Source: Massilia forsythiae
GTDB taxonomy: Bacteria; Pseudomonadota; Gammaproteobacteria; Burkholderiales; Burkholderiaceae_D
Assembly: GCF_012849555.1 (NCBI RefSeq)
Contig: NZ_CP051685.1
Span: 3,100,001 to 3,164,000, forward strand
Direction of reading: 5' to 3'
Length of the DNA: 64,000 nucleotides
Position numbers and translations under genes: made by a program. Positions 20,211 to 29,882 of the stretch are shown in pieces (the stretch's first letter is position 1; every line of letters starts with the position of its first letter). The notes under the pieces are model-generated. The model did no database searches and was not told where the DNA came from. It saw only the letters and a program-made list of their open reading frames with translations.

Positions 20211-20258
20211 TAGTCCTACAAGAAAGTAATTCGTAGTCCTACATGAAGGCTTTGTAGG
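20211..20258. promoter_or_regulatory. Repeated half-sites upstream of the small His-rich gene
   Basis: The 10-mer TAGTCCTACA occurs twice (20211-20220 and 20234-20243), 23 bp apart, with an inverted half TGTAGG at 20253-20258. Spacing near two helical turns suggests a binding site for a two-headed regulator that controls the minus-strand gene, rsuA, or both (inference). I could not assign a known regulator. Confidence 0.3.
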
Positions 20259-20431
20259 GCGATTCCTAATGAGGTTTCAGTGTATCAACCGGTCTTAGGG
20301 GACGTTTGACGTGTGTCAAACGAGTTCTTGTTGCGAGTGGAAACAGCCGAGTTGTTTTACATTTTCGATTGCGCAATCGTTTGCTGCTGCATGGATATTC
20401 CGGGCGGGTCAATTCTGTTAAAGTCTCGCCC

Positions 20432-21148
20432 ATGAGCAAATTATCCCTGGACCGCGTGCTGCAATCGCAAGGCTTCGGCACGCGCAAGTATTGCCGCGCG
20501 CTGATCGAAGACGGCGACGTGGCCATCGGTGGCGAAGTCCACGACAACTACAAGGCGCTGGTGGAGACGGACGGCCTGGTGCTGACCGTGTTCGACGAGG
20601 AATGGATCTACCGCGAGCGCGTCTACATCGCGTTGTACAAGCCGGCCAACTACGAATGCTCGCGCAAGCCGAGCCATCATCCCGGCGTGCTGACTTTGTT
20701 GCCGGAACAATTTACGTGGCGCGAAGTCCAGCCGGTCGGCCGCCTCGACCACGACACCACCGGCCTGCTGCTGATGTCGGACGACGGCCCCTTCATCCAC
20801 GCCCAGTCTTCGCCCAAGCGCCACGTGCCGAAGGTGTACCAGGCCACCACGCAGGACCCGGTGACCCAGGCGCTGGTCGACGAACTGCTGGCCGGCGTGC
20901 AACTGCACGACGAACCGGCGCCGTTGAAGGCGGTCTCGTGCGTGCAGCGCGGGGAGCACCAGCTGGAGATCGTGCTGGAGCAGGGCAAGTATCACCAGGT
21001 AAAACGCATGCTGGCCGCAGCCGGCAACCATTGCGCGGCGCTGCACCGTTCGCAGATCGGCGGGCTGACGATCGACGCGCTCGGCCTGGGCGAAGGCGAG
21101 TGGTGTTTCCTGGAGCAGTCGCAACTCGACCTGCTGGTGCCGGACTGA
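20432..21148 (+). CDS. rsuA: 16S rRNA pseudouridine(516) synthase RsuA
   Basis: A 238-residue enzyme modifying U516 of 16S rRNA. It starts MSKLSLDRVLQSQGFGTRKY with the S4 RNA-binding domain (about 1-60, with ALIEDGDVAIGG). The catalytic block is VGRLDHDTTGLLLMSDDG, with the active aspartate. The late motif EGKYHQVKRM of this family appears here as QGKYHQVKRMLAAAGNHCAA. The ATG at 20432 is chosen because the protein family starts here; upstream extensions begin with GTG and have no similarity. Length matches RsuA rather than the RluB/E/F forms. Confidence 0.9.
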   Translation: MSKLSLDRVLQSQGFGTRKYCRALIEDGDVAIGGEVHDNYKALVETDGLVLTVFDEEWIYRERVYIALYKPANYECSRKPSHHPGVLTLLPEQFTWREVQPVGRLDHDTTGLLLMSDDGPFIHAQSSPKRHVPKVYQATTQDPVTQALVDELLAGVQLHDEPAPLKAVSCVQRGEHQLEIVLEQGKYHQVKRMLAAAGNHCAALHRSQIGGLTIDALGLGEGEWCFLEQSQLDLLVPD

Positions 21149-21176
21149 GTCTCGAGGCAACCGCGCTGGCGTGCGC

Positions 21177-21197
21177 CGCGGAAAACCGTTTTCCGCG
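21177..21197. terminator. Hairpin after rsuA
   Basis: A 9-bp perfect stem (21177-21185 with 21189-21197, CGCGGAAAA/TTTTCCGCG) with a 3-nt loop, 29 nt after the rsuA stop. It lacks a clear T-run, so terminator activity is uncertain. A perfect TATAAT at 21230-21235 beyond it may be the pldA -10 box, though I found no good -35. Confidence 0.45.
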
Positions 21198-21270
21198 ACA
21201 CTTCAGGGTTTTGTCTCCTGTCAATACTTTATAATGGCTTGACAAGACTCTGATCAACCACGACCACGTT

Positions 21271-22359
21271 ATGCCAGTGCCACATTTCCGCCTACTTCCC
21301 TTACTGCCTCTCCTGGTATTGAATCCCGCCTTCGCCCAACAAGGCGGCGCCCCCTTGTCCGAATGCACCCGCATCGCCGATGCCGACCTGCGTTTGGCCT
21401 GCTATGACCGCCTGGCCGGCGCCGCGCCGCAAGCCCGGCCGACGCCGGCCGCCGCCGTCCCGGGCGCGAGCGTCGCCGCCGCTGCGCCGGCCCGCGCGGA
21501 TGCGCCCGCCGTGCCGCTCGACGCCGGGGTCGACGCCGCCCTCGATCTGTCGCCGGAAAAAACGCGTGGCTACAGCCTGGCCGATCACTGGGAGCTGGAC
21601 CAGGCCCACAAGCGCGGCATCTTCAACGTGCGTCCTCACCGCAACAACTATGTGATGGTCACGCGCACCGCGCATCCGAACAGCGAACCGTACCGTCCGT
21701 TCCACGACATCACCGACCTGGCCACCGACCTGTCGCATTCCGAGATCGCGTTCCAGCTCGGCTTCAAGGTCAAGCTGGTCGAAGATGCGTTCAACAAACC
21801 GGTGTCCCTGTGGTTCGGCTACACCCAGAACAGCTTCTGGCAGGCCGGCAACCACAAGGCATCTAGCCCGTTCCGCGAAACCAACTATCAGCCCGAACTG
21901 ATGGCAGTGGCGCCGCTCGACTTCAACGTGCTGGGCTTCCACGCCAGCTTCATCAACCTGGGCGTGGTGCACCAGTCCAACGGCCAGGCCAGCACGCTGT
22001 CGCGCAGCTGGAACCGGGTCTACGCGCAACTGGGCCTGGAGCGCGGCGGCTGGACCGTGATGGGGCGCGTCTGGAAGCGCGTCAACGAATCGGCGCCGGA
22101 CGACGACAACCGCGACATCGTCGACTACATGGGCCGCGGCGACCTGAACGTGACCTATCGCGACAACGGCCATGAATATTCCGCGCTGGTGCGGCGTAAC
22201 TTCTCGACCGAGCGCGGCGCGGTGCAGCTGAGCTGGGCGTTTCCGATTGCCGGCCACGTGAAAGGCTATGCGCAGTATTTCACGGGCTATGGGCAGAGCC
22301 TGATCGACTACAACTACTACCAGAACTCGCTGGGCCTCGGCTTGCAAGGCACGTTCTGA
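21271..22359 (+). CDS. pldA: Outer-membrane phospholipase A1 (OMPLA)
   Basis: A 362-residue outer-membrane beta-barrel lipase that cleaves misplaced phospholipids. A signal peptide (about 1-22, ending NPAFA-QQ) leads an Ala/Pro-rich, probably flexible, stretch (about 45-90) that is longer than in E. coli OMPLA. The family signature YTQNSFWQ, then RETNYQPEL, and the catalytic HQSNGQ (H234, S236) followed by SRSWNR, which holds the catalytic asparagine, are all present. The last residue is phenylalanine, as expected for barrel insertion by BAM. Single gene with its own promoter region. Confidence 0.94.
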   Translation: MPVPHFRLLPLLPLLVLNPAFAQQGGAPLSECTRIADADLRLACYDRLAGAAPQARPTPAAAVPGASVAAAAPARADAPAVPLDAGVDAALDLSPEKTRGYSLADHWELDQAHKRGIFNVRPHRNNYVMVTRTAHPNSEPYRPFHDITDLATDLSHSEIAFQLGFKVKLVEDAFNKPVSLWFGYTQNSFWQAGNHKASSPFRETNYQPELMAVAPLDFNVLGFHASFINLGVVHQSNGQASTLSRSWNRVYAQLGLERGGWTVMGRVWKRVNESAPDDDNRDIVDYMGRGDLNVTYRDNGHEYSALVRRNFSTERGAVQLSWAFPIAGHVKGYAQYFTGYGQSLIDYNYYQNSLGLGLQGTF

Positions 22360-22871
22360 GCCGTTCCGGCTATACGTTGTTCCCTTGATGCCAGGCTGGC
22401 AACAACCGCGTAGGGTGGACGGCTCCGCCGTCCACGCGTCCAACCGCCATCTGCAAACCGCAAACCGCTACCTTCGCCGTCTCTGTCCTCGATTGAAAGC
22501 TGCAACCGCCAACATCGATTCCCGTCCTGCAGGCCCCCTGGCGCCAATGCCATGTTTCCCGATTGTTAAACAGGCCTGGATCGATCGCCGGCGAAACGCA
22601 TCGGCCACAAGCAGAATTAACGTTCTCTTTCTCTCCAAAAATCACCTCCGGTTATGCCAGCAAGGCGATAGACCCAGCAGCAACCAAGGCCGTCTTGATG
22701 CGTCTGCCAAGGTGATGCAAGTCCGGTATGTCGCTGTGGTAGATCTACCAAATGTCTCCCCACTCGTACCCTTTGCATAGCTTTCAAGACAACAAAATGT
22801 TTCCTGCTCTTATTACGCTCGGGTAAAATGACGAGTTACTCCACCCGTTCCGCGCTTCATCCCCAACACCA
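22360..22871. other. Intergenic region before the polysaccharide locus
   Basis: About 510 bases. It contains the third dispersed palindrome at 22415-22435. The remainder has no supported gene; the 131-codon frame at 22385-22780 begins next to the repeat and has no protein character. The promoter of the export gene must lie here; a TAAAAT box around 22824 is possible, but no good -35 was found. Confidence 0.5.
22415..22435. repeat. Dispersed palindrome, copy 3
   Basis: A 9-bp stem (22415-22423 with 22427-22435, GTGGACGGC/GCCGTCCAC) with a TCC loop, preceded by CGTAG as in copy 4. Same family as 5118-5144, 7021-7049 and 53915-54066. It lies 56 nt after pldA. Confidence 0.75.
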
Positions 22872-25385
22872 ATGTTAAAGTTCACCAAGAGTTTTACGGC
22901 TGTAACTTTGGCCACCGCCGCCATTGCTGCTTCCGCCCAGGACATGAACAACAGGTCGGACCTGTTCAACCAGGATCCGTCGAATTCGTCGAGCACGTCG
23001 AATACATCGAACAACGCGAACATGGGCGATGCGACGACGCCCGCCGGTCTGCCGCGCAAGATGGTCATCACCAACGGCCAGGTGAGCGAGCTGGGTGCAG
23101 CGTCGGTGCGTAACAACAACGGCGCGTACGGCAACTACGGTGATGGCCGGCAGCGCGGCCAGGCCGGTAGCCGCGACGCGCAAGGGCGACCGAACAATGG
23201 CATGCAGAACCGCGACTGGAACAACCGCGGCTATAACGATCGCGATAACCAATTCGAGCAGGAGCCCAGCGAATTCCAGAAATTCGTCGCCGAAAGTACT
23301 GGCAAGATGTTGCCGATCTTCGGCTCGGAATTCTTTGCCAATACGCCGTCGACCTTCGCGCCGATTTCAAACGCGCCGATCCCGTCGGAATATCCGCTCG
23401 GACCGGGCGACGAATTGATGATCCGCGGCTGGGGTACCGTCGACATCGATTACCGCGCCACCATCGACCGCAACGGCACGATCTCGATCCCGACCATCGG
23501 CAACGTGCCGCTGGCCGGCGTGAAGGCGGGCGATGCCCAGAACGTGATCCGCGCAGCGGTCGGCCGCCTGTACAAGGGTGTGACGGTGAACGTCACCTTC
23601 GGCCAGCTGCGCGCGATTACCGTGTACGTGGTCGGCCAGGCCAATCGTCCCGGCACCTATACCGTGTCCAGCCTGTCGACGCTGGTGACCGCGCTGTTCG
23701 CCAGCGGCGGACCGAACGCCAACGGCAGCATGCGCCACGTGCAGGTCAAGCGCAACGGCAAGGTGGCGGCCGAGCTGGACCTGTATTCGTTCATCGCCAA
23801 GGGCGACAAGTCGGCGGACATCAAGCTGCAGGATGGCGATACCATCTACATCCCGTCGGCTGGCGGCTTCGTGGCGCTGACCGGCAAGGTCAATGCGCCG
23901 GCCGTCTACGAATTGAGGAGCCGCAGCGATACCATCGAATCGCTGCTCGACGTTGCCGGCGGCCTGCCGGTGGTGGCGGATCCGCGCCGGGCGTTCCTGG
24001 AGCGCGTCGACCCGAGCCGGAATCATCCGCGCAGCGTCGAGGAATTCGCGCTCGAAGGGCAGGGCCTCAAGCGCGCGCTGAAAAACGGGGACGTGCTGAA
24101 CATCACGTCGATCACGCCGGCGTTTGCCAATGCCGTGGTACTGCGCGGTAATGTGGACCAGTCAGTGCGCGCACCGTTCAAGGACGGCATGCGGGTGAGC
24201 GATCTGATTCCGAATCGGGAATACCTGATCAGCCGGAAGTCGACGCGGCGGCAGAATGATGTCGTTGCTGAAGCCGGTATTAAAGTTCTTAGCGCCCGCG
24301 ACGTAGGCCGTAATTCCATTGATCGCGTTAGTCTTAGTGAAAATGAGCGGGATACAAGGTTACAGGCTGAATCGATCGCTGCAAGCATCGGCGGCCTAAT
24401 CGACCAGATCAACTGGGATTATGCCGTCATCGAACGTGTGAATCGTACGGATCTCAGCGTTAAACTCATTCCATTTAACCTCGGCAAAGTATTTACAAAT
24501 CCAAACGGACCTGACAATGTGCAATTGCAACCAGGGGATACTGTCACGATCTTCTCGCAAGACGACGTAGCAGTGCCAATGGAAAAACGACAAGTTTTTG
24601 TTCGCATTGAAGGCGAAGTAAATGTGCCGGGCGTCTATCAAATGACGGCCGGCGATACTCTGCAGACGTTGATGGCCAAGGCGGGTGGACCAACGGCCAG
24701 CGCCTACCTGTTCGGAACAGGTTTCTACCGCGAAGAAGTTCGCAGAGAACAGCAGGCGAATCTGCAGCGCGCAGCAGACAGACTCGATGCACAGATTCGT
24801 ACTGAGCAGTCGACGCAATTGGCGAATATTCGGGCTATGGCTTCTGCAGATGCAGCTGCGGCAGCAGCACAACTTGAGGCAGAACGCCGCTTAGCCGAGG
24901 AGCGTATCACACGTTTTCGTAATCTCAAGCCAACCGGACGAATTGCTTTCGCCTTGGAACCCAAAGAGCGTTCGTTTGCAAACCTTCCACAAGTGACTCT
25001 GCAAAACGGCGACCGTCTGGTGGTTCCGTCAAAACCGGCGTTCGTGCATGTATTTGGCGCCGTCAATGTCGAAGCGTCACCGCTCTGGCGTGCGAACAGC
25101 CGTGTCAAGGACTACCTCAAGCTGGCCGGCACAACCGTGGATGCAGATATTGACAATGTATTCGTATTGCGTGTGGATGGGACTGTCGTGTCATCAGATT
25201 CTCAAGGTTGGTTCTTCGGGAAAATAGGTGGTTTGGAAGTCATGCCAGGAGACACCATCGTTGTGCCTGAGAAACTGGATAAGACGACTTTTTGGAGTGC
25301 GTTTACAAAAGGCGCACGGGATTGGACACAGATCTTAGCCAATTTAGGGCTCGGGGCTGCAGCTATCAAGACGTTGCGCGATTAG
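22872..25385 (+). CDS. Wza-type polysaccharide export protein with SLBB domains
   Basis: An 837-residue outer-membrane export protein for extracellular polysaccharide. It has a signal peptide (about 1-22, ending ASAQ), then an Asn/Gly/Arg-rich low-complexity stretch (about 25-135), then the polysaccharide export domain beginning YPLGPGDELMIRGWGTVDID (about 177). Several SLBB domains follow, for example VVGQANRPGTYTVSSLSTL and IEGEVNVPGVYQMTAGDTL. A probable coiled coil rich in Ala, Glu, Arg and Gln lies around 620-680. No lipobox is seen. Base composition changes inside the gene near residue 460 from GC-rich to AT-rich while the frame stays intact. It is the first gene of the locus. Confidence 0.9.
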   Translation: MLKFTKSFTAVTLATAAIAASAQDMNNRSDLFNQDPSNSSSTSNTSNNANMGDATTPAGLPRKMVITNGQVSELGAASVRNNNGAYGNYGDGRQRGQAGSRDAQGRPNNGMQNRDWNNRGYNDRDNQFEQEPSEFQKFVAESTGKMLPIFGSEFFANTPSTFAPISNAPIPSEYPLGPGDELMIRGWGTVDIDYRATIDRNGTISIPTIGNVPLAGVKAGDAQNVIRAAVGRLYKGVTVNVTFGQLRAITVYVVGQANRPGTYTVSSLSTLVTALFASGGPNANGSMRHVQVKRNGKVAAELDLYSFIAKGDKSADIKLQDGDTIYIPSAGGFVALTGKVNAPAVYELRSRSDTIESLLDVAGGLPVVADPRRAFLERVDPSRNHPRSVEEFALEGQGLKRALKNGDVLNITSITPAFANAVVLRGNVDQSVRAPFKDGMRVSDLIPNREYLISRKSTRRQNDVVAEAGIKVLSARDVGRNSIDRVSLSENERDTRLQAESIAASIGGLIDQINWDYAVIERVNRTDLSVKLIPFNLGKVFTNPNGPDNVQLQPGDTVTIFSQDDVAVPMEKRQVFVRIEGEVNVPGVYQMTAGDTLQTLMAKAGGPTASAYLFGTGFYREEVRREQQANLQRAADRLDAQIRTEQSTQLANIRAMASADAAAAAAQLEAERRLAEERITRFRNLKPTGRIAFALEPKERSFANLPQVTLQNGDRLVVPSKPAFVHVFGAVNVEASPLWRANSRVKDYLKLAGTTVDADIDNVFVLRVDGTVVSSDSQGWFFGKIGGLEVMPGDTIVVPEKLDKTTFWSAFTKGARDWTQILANLGLGAAAIKTLRD

Positions 25386-25459
25386 ATAGTTCGTGGCCGT
25401 CAGGCCGAACAGAGCGTTATCGAAAAGCCTCGGTGACAGTTATATAAACGGTACATAGC

Positions 25460-26656
25460 ATGAATCAGCCGGAAAAAATTGCAGAACCAATGTGTGAGCA
25501 AAGCAAAGATAATTTCGATCTTCTTGAAATTATGATTATTTTAGCCAAGAAGAAGCGGCAACTCATCGGTGTACCACTTATTGTTGGCCTTATTGCTACC
25601 GCAATTAGTTTTGCATTACCAAACGTATACCAAGCTACGACAAAGCTTTTGCCTCCACAGCAATCACAGTCTAGCGCGGCAGCGCTGCTTTCCCAGCTTG
25701 GCGGTGTCGCGGGATTGGCTGCTGGAGCAGCGGGCGTCAAGACTCCGAATGATCTCTACGTCGGCATGTTAAAGAGCCGCACAATTGCAGACAAGCTGAT
25801 CAAAACTTTCAACTTAAAAAAATCGTACGACGCCGATACGCAAGAAAAGACACGGCAGATTTTGGAAAAAAATACCAACATCATTGCTGGCAAGGATGGT
25901 TTGATCACTATCGATGTAGAAGATAAAGATCAGAAAGTGGTTGCAAGGATTGCCAACGCTTACGTTGAAGAGCTTATAAAACTATCAAAAGAACTTGCGC
26001 TTACTGAGGCTTCGCAGCGACGTCTTTTCTTTGAACGCCAACTGGAGCAATCAAAAGACAGGCTTGCAGGCGCTGAAGTTACGTTGAAGCGCTCAATGGA
26101 TACTCGCGGCGTAATCAGTGTCGACGCCGATAGTCGAGCAATTGTAGAGACAGTTGGGCGTTTGAGGGCACAGATATCTGCAAAACAAATACAATTGAAT
26201 TCGATGGGTACTGTTGTCACTGAAAACAACCCCGCCTATCGCCGTGCTCAGAGCGAATTGAGCAGCTTGCAGGCTGAGCTCTCAAAATTGGAAAATGGTA
26301 GGGGTAGCAGACAGGAAGAGACCGGTATGCCAGGAAACCAGTCTGGCCTTGAAAATATCAAGGTTCTTCGCGATGTAAAATATTATCAGATGCTTTATGA
26401 ATTGCTCGCTAAACAGTATGAAGCGGCGCGGCTTGATGAAGCAAAGGATCCAGCAATTATCCAAGTCCTGGATACTGCTATAGAACCAGAGAAAAAAGCT
26501 AAGCCGAAGCGATTAATCATCGTTCTCGTCTGCATAGCTGTCGCATTTTTTGCAACCGCATTTTTTGTGTTTACATCTGAAGCAAAGCGTCGCCTGAAAA
26601 TGCGTCCAGGTGGAGAAGCACAACTGGCAGAGTTGTCTGCAAATTTGAAATTCTGA
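25460..26656 (+). CDS. Wzz-like chain-length / polysaccharide co-polymerase
   Basis: A 398-residue inner-membrane protein with two membrane helices (about 35-55 and 350-372) bracketing a large periplasmic helical domain (coiled coil around 190-290). It begins with the Wzz motif DLLEIMIILAKKKRQL, and P-x2-P-like residues sit near the second helix (EPEKKAKPKRLII). It controls chain length together with Wzy. No C-terminal tyrosine kinase (Wzc) domain or separate kinase is present here. It follows the export gene by 74 nt and is fully low-GC. Confidence 0.88.
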   Translation: MNQPEKIAEPMCEQSKDNFDLLEIMIILAKKKRQLIGVPLIVGLIATAISFALPNVYQATTKLLPPQQSQSSAAALLSQLGGVAGLAAGAAGVKTPNDLYVGMLKSRTIADKLIKTFNLKKSYDADTQEKTRQILEKNTNIIAGKDGLITIDVEDKDQKVVARIANAYVEELIKLSKELALTEASQRRLFFERQLEQSKDRLAGAEVTLKRSMDTRGVISVDADSRAIVETVGRLRAQISAKQIQLNSMGTVVTENNPAYRRAQSELSSLQAELSKLENGRGSRQEETGMPGNQSGLENIKVLRDVKYYQMLYELLAKQYEAARLDEAKDPAIIQVLDTAIEPEKKAKPKRLIIVLVCIAVAFFATAFFVFTSEAKRRLKMRPGGEAQLAELSANLKF

Positions 26657-26752
26657 TTTTCATGATCGCTGCCAGCAGTTCAGTACCAAAGGTATGACTT
26701 GATCTTACAACGAGTACACATGGCCTAAACGTATGAATTGAGTATCGTTTTG

Positions 26753-27937
26753 ATGAAAACTTATATCAAGCGGGACGGAAATATTCCACAGATCTGGATC
26801 GTCATCGCTATCTATTTAGGGTATGCCGGACCAGTACTGCTGAAATATTTTTATGATGTGACAGGCGGTGGAGTAGAGATATTTTCTCTAAAGGATACCT
26901 CTGCGTTCATAACGTATTCCACTATATGGCTGATGGCGATCATTCCCTTTTTTTTCGGGTTCGGCCTTGCGCCAAAAAAGATCGAGTATCAGCTCCCGCG
27001 TGATATCAATAAAACTTTGACGATCACCATAGGCTTGCTTGCACCCATATATGTGTTGGTTAAAGCTCTATTAGCTAGAGACGGGGTTTACCAAAATTAC
27101 GCATTTGACAGTGATCTAATGGTTGGGGGGGTATGGTCTTTTTCGATGTTTCTATCGGAAACATTTGTTCTTCTTTTTGCCTTTTCCCTGTTGGCTAAAA
27201 ATCGCAAACTTGCCGTAATTTGTTTTTTATTGATTTCCATCAATGTACTACACGGTACACGAATTTTCAATTTCGTTTCGATCTTAATATTTGCGGCTTG
27301 GTATATAACGAACCAAAAATTTACGAAAACAGTTCTGCTGAAAATGCTATTAAGTTTCGCTGGATTGATGGTTTGTGCAATGATTGTCTTTCTGTATCGT
27401 TCGGATGTCGATTTTCTATCAGTGTCATTCGAAGAGCAGTTGTTTTATTTGTTTTCACCTGTCGTGTACGAATCGGTATTCTCTCAGACATCCCTGCTCG
27501 ACTTAGCAAATTCGGCCTTCGGAGACTCGACTTGCGATGCCATAGACTTTTTTTGGGATTTTTCAAGCTTCGTAATACCGCGCATACTTAACGAAGGAAA
27601 GGATGCCATTTGTCTTGCTCGTTACTCATATATGCAGCCGCTTGGAGCCTTCAATGGCATATTTGCATCATACATTTATTTTGGATGGTGGTATTTTCTC
27701 TATTTTTTTGGATATGGTCTGTTTTTGCGCGGATTGCGTGCTGCGAAAAGCGGAAAATACTTTTTCAATGTTATCTATTTCTATTGCCTAGCAAATATTT
27801 CGATACGTATAGTGCGTGATGGGCCAATCCTCGCAGGTAAATATCTAGCAAACGCATTGGTAATTGTATTACTAATCTTTCTGCTTGATAAAGCTCTGCC
27901 ATACTTCAGGTTTAGTCGTTCGGCATTGTCGAACTGA
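26753..27937 (+). CDS. wzy: Putative polysaccharide polymerase (Wzy-like membrane protein)
   Basis: A 394-residue polytopic membrane protein with about ten hydrophobic segments and no soluble catalytic domain. Sequence is AT-rich and not recognisable beyond the polymerase-like layout, with a larger loop around 235-300. Being the only unassigned polytopic protein in a cluster that has Wzx, Wzz and WbaP, it is the natural Wzy. ATG 26753 is used; an in-frame TTG lies 15 nt upstream. The ribosome site is weak. Confidence 0.6.
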   Translation: MKTYIKRDGNIPQIWIVIAIYLGYAGPVLLKYFYDVTGGGVEIFSLKDTSAFITYSTIWLMAIIPFFFGFGLAPKKIEYQLPRDINKTLTITIGLLAPIYVLVKALLARDGVYQNYAFDSDLMVGGVWSFSMFLSETFVLLFAFSLLAKNRKLAVICFLLISINVLHGTRIFNFVSILIFAAWYITNQKFTKTVLLKMLLSFAGLMVCAMIVFLYRSDVDFLSVSFEEQLFYLFSPVVYESVFSQTSLLDLANSAFGDSTCDAIDFFWDFSSFVIPRILNEGKDAICLARYSYMQPLGAFNGIFASYIYFGWWYFLYFFGYGLFLRGLRAAKSGKYFFNVIYFYCLANISIRIVRDGPILAGKYLANALVIVLLIFLLDKALPYFRFSRSALSN

Positions 27938-28033
27938 TTTTCGAGCAGCTCTTGATCTTATCTTGACGGAAAAATTATTCAATAGTCTTGCAGAATCTTC
28001 TTATAGTTGCAATTTTGAATTGATAGGTAGTTT

Positions 28034-28603
28034 ATGGCTTATTTAAGCGAAGAAGATCTTAAACTGATCGGCTTTAAAGCAGTGGGTCGTAATGTAAAGG
28101 TCAGTGATAAGGCCGCGATATACGCTCCTGAGCTGATCGAGATTGGAGACAACTCGCGCATCGACGACTTTTGTATTATTTCTGGGAAAGTTAGTATAGG
28201 GAGGCATGTCCATATCGCACCGCATTGCCTAGTAGCTGGCGGTGAGTTAGGAATTACCATGGGAGATTTTTCGGGACTTGCATATTTTGTGCAAGTGTTC
28301 TCGCAGTCCGATGATTATTCTGGAAAAACTATGACTAACCCGACCGTTCCTAAAGAGTACAAGAATGAATATAAAGCCGCTGTTCACCTCGGGCGCCATG
28401 TGATTATCGGAGCGGGTTCCGTGATATTTCCTGGTGTTACAGTTGCAGAAGGATGTTCTGTAGGTGCACTCGCTCTGGTCAATAAAAGTACGGAGGCTTG
28501 GGGTATTTATCTGGGTAATCCGGCACGTCGGTTGCGGGATCGAAGCAGAGACCTTTTAAAATTCGAAGAAAAAATGCAGGAAGAAAACAATGATTCCATT
28601 TAA
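28034..28603 (+). CDS. Left-handed beta-helix sugar acyltransferase
   Basis: A 189-residue hexapeptide-repeat acyltransferase. The isoleucine-patch turns run from about residue 35 (IEIGDNSRIDDFCIISGKVS) to about 155 (HLGRHVIIGAGSVIFPGVTV), ending YLGNPARRLRDRS, as in acetyl-CoA-dependent sugar O- or N-acetyltransferases. The next gene, wecE, overlaps its end by 14 nt, so it plausibly acetylates the amino sugar made by WecE, giving a dTDP-Fuc4NAc-like donor (inference; the usual WecD is a different fold). An O-acetyltransferase acting on another residue cannot be excluded. Confidence 0.82.
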   Translation: MAYLSEEDLKLIGFKAVGRNVKVSDKAAIYAPELIEIGDNSRIDDFCIISGKVSIGRHVHIAPHCLVAGGELGITMGDFSGLAYFVQVFSQSDDYSGKTMTNPTVPKEYKNEYKAAVHLGRHVIIGAGSVIFPGVTVAEGCSVGALALVNKSTEAWGIYLGNPARRLRDRSRDLLKFEEKMQEENNDSI

Positions 28604-29732
28604 TAAACCGTATTTGCATGGACGTGAACTCGTTTATATTGCTCAAGCAGTAGCATCAGGAAAAATTTCAGGCGATGGTATTTTCACTAAAAAATGCCAT
28701 GAATATTTTGAAGCCAGATACGGTTTTGCTAAAACCTTGATGACCACATCATGCACTGATGCTCTGGAAATGTGTGCTCTGCTGTTGAATATCAATGAAG
28801 GCGACGAAGTAATAGTCCCGGCGTTCACGTTTGTTTCGACTGCAAATGCGTTTGCATTGCGAGGTGCAAAACTGGTTTTTGCAGATAGTGAACGACACAA
28901 TCCCAATGTGGATCCTGAAGAGATAGCAAAACTCATTTCTCCAAATACCAAGGCTGTGGTTGTTGTGCATTACGCCGGTGTCGCTTGCAACATGGCGCCG
29001 ATTCTCGATTTGTGTCGACTTCACGGTGTTGCTTTGATCGAGGATGCTGCACAAGCGATCGATTCGTATTATATGGATCGACCGCTTGGAAGTCTTGGTT
29101 GCTTGAGCACATTTTCTTTCCATGAAACGAAGAATGTAATCGCTGGCGAAGGCGGCCTGCTTGTAATCAACGACAAGAAATTTATCGAACGTGCGGAAAT
29201 TATTAGGGAAAAAGGGACAAATCGCAGTTCTTTCTTCCGGGGCGAAGTCGACAAATATGGATGGGTGGAAGTCGGTTCCTCTTTTCTTCCGTCAGATATC
29301 ATATCGGCATACTTATACGCACAATTGGAAAATATGGACGTTATCCAGAGCAGAAGAAAAGCTATTTGGCAGCGATACCATGATCATTTTGTCGACAAGG
29401 TTGCGGAATTCGGAATCGAACTGCCTGGCATCCCAGAATGGGCTACCAATAACGGACATATGTTCTACCTTGTCTGTAAGAACCTCGAACAACGTACTGC
29501 ACTCATTAGGGCGCTGAAAGCTAAGGAAATTCACGCGGTATTTCATTACCTCTCGTTGCATAGTAGCCCCTATTTTTTGGAAAAACATGATGGGCGCCTG
29601 TTGCCCAACAGTGATCGATTTTCTGACTGCTTATTGCGATTACCTCTTTTCTACGAACTCACCGATGAGCAATGTGATTCGGTTTGCAATGCCGTCTTGG
29701 AGGCCGTGAGAAGTATTCCTCGAGCTGGCTAA
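28590..29732 (+). CDS. wecE: dTDP-4-amino-4,6-dideoxygalactose transaminase
   Basis: A 380-residue PLP-dependent DegT/DnrJ/EryC1 aminotransferase, close in sequence to E. coli WecE/RffA. Shared blocks include MIPFNKP, SGKISGDGIFTKKCHEYFE, TFVSTANAFALRGAK, VHYAGVACNM, and the PLP-lysine segment SFHETKN (K181). AEIIREKGTNRSSFFRG follows. It converts dTDP-4-keto-6-deoxyglucose, the RfbB product, to dTDP-4-amino-4,6-dideoxygalactose. The rfbA and rfbB genes lie 10 kb downstream in the conserved flank. Start overlaps the acyltransferase end, implying coupled translation. Confidence 0.92.
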   Translation: MIPFNKPYLHGRELVYIAQAVASGKISGDGIFTKKCHEYFEARYGFAKTLMTTSCTDALEMCALLLNINEGDEVIVPAFTFVSTANAFALRGAKLVFADSERHNPNVDPEEIAKLISPNTKAVVVVHYAGVACNMAPILDLCRLHGVALIEDAAQAIDSYYMDRPLGSLGCLSTFSFHETKNVIAGEGGLLVINDKKFIERAEIIREKGTNRSSFFRGEVDKYGWVEVGSSFLPSDIISAYLYAQLENMDVIQSRRKAIWQRYHDHFVDKVAEFGIELPGIPEWATNNGHMFYLVCKNLEQRTALIRALKAKEIHAVFHYLSLHSSPYFLEKHDGRLLPNSDRFSDCLLRLPLFYELTDEQCDSVCNAVLEAVRSIPRAG

Positions 29733-29882
29733 CAATTCGCCAATTCCTATCTGTCTGCTTACCTTGGATAGGATGCGAATTGCGAATGCCAAGTCTGTGC
29801 AGTTTTCATCATGCGAAAGAATGGCGGAATACGCCTGGTCGGAGCACCTTATAAGCTGCTTCGATCGAAAAAGAAAGAGAAT

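Noticed and set aside
22385..22780. 131-codon frame after pldA
   Set aside because: Starts beside the dispersed palindrome and has no protein-like pattern.
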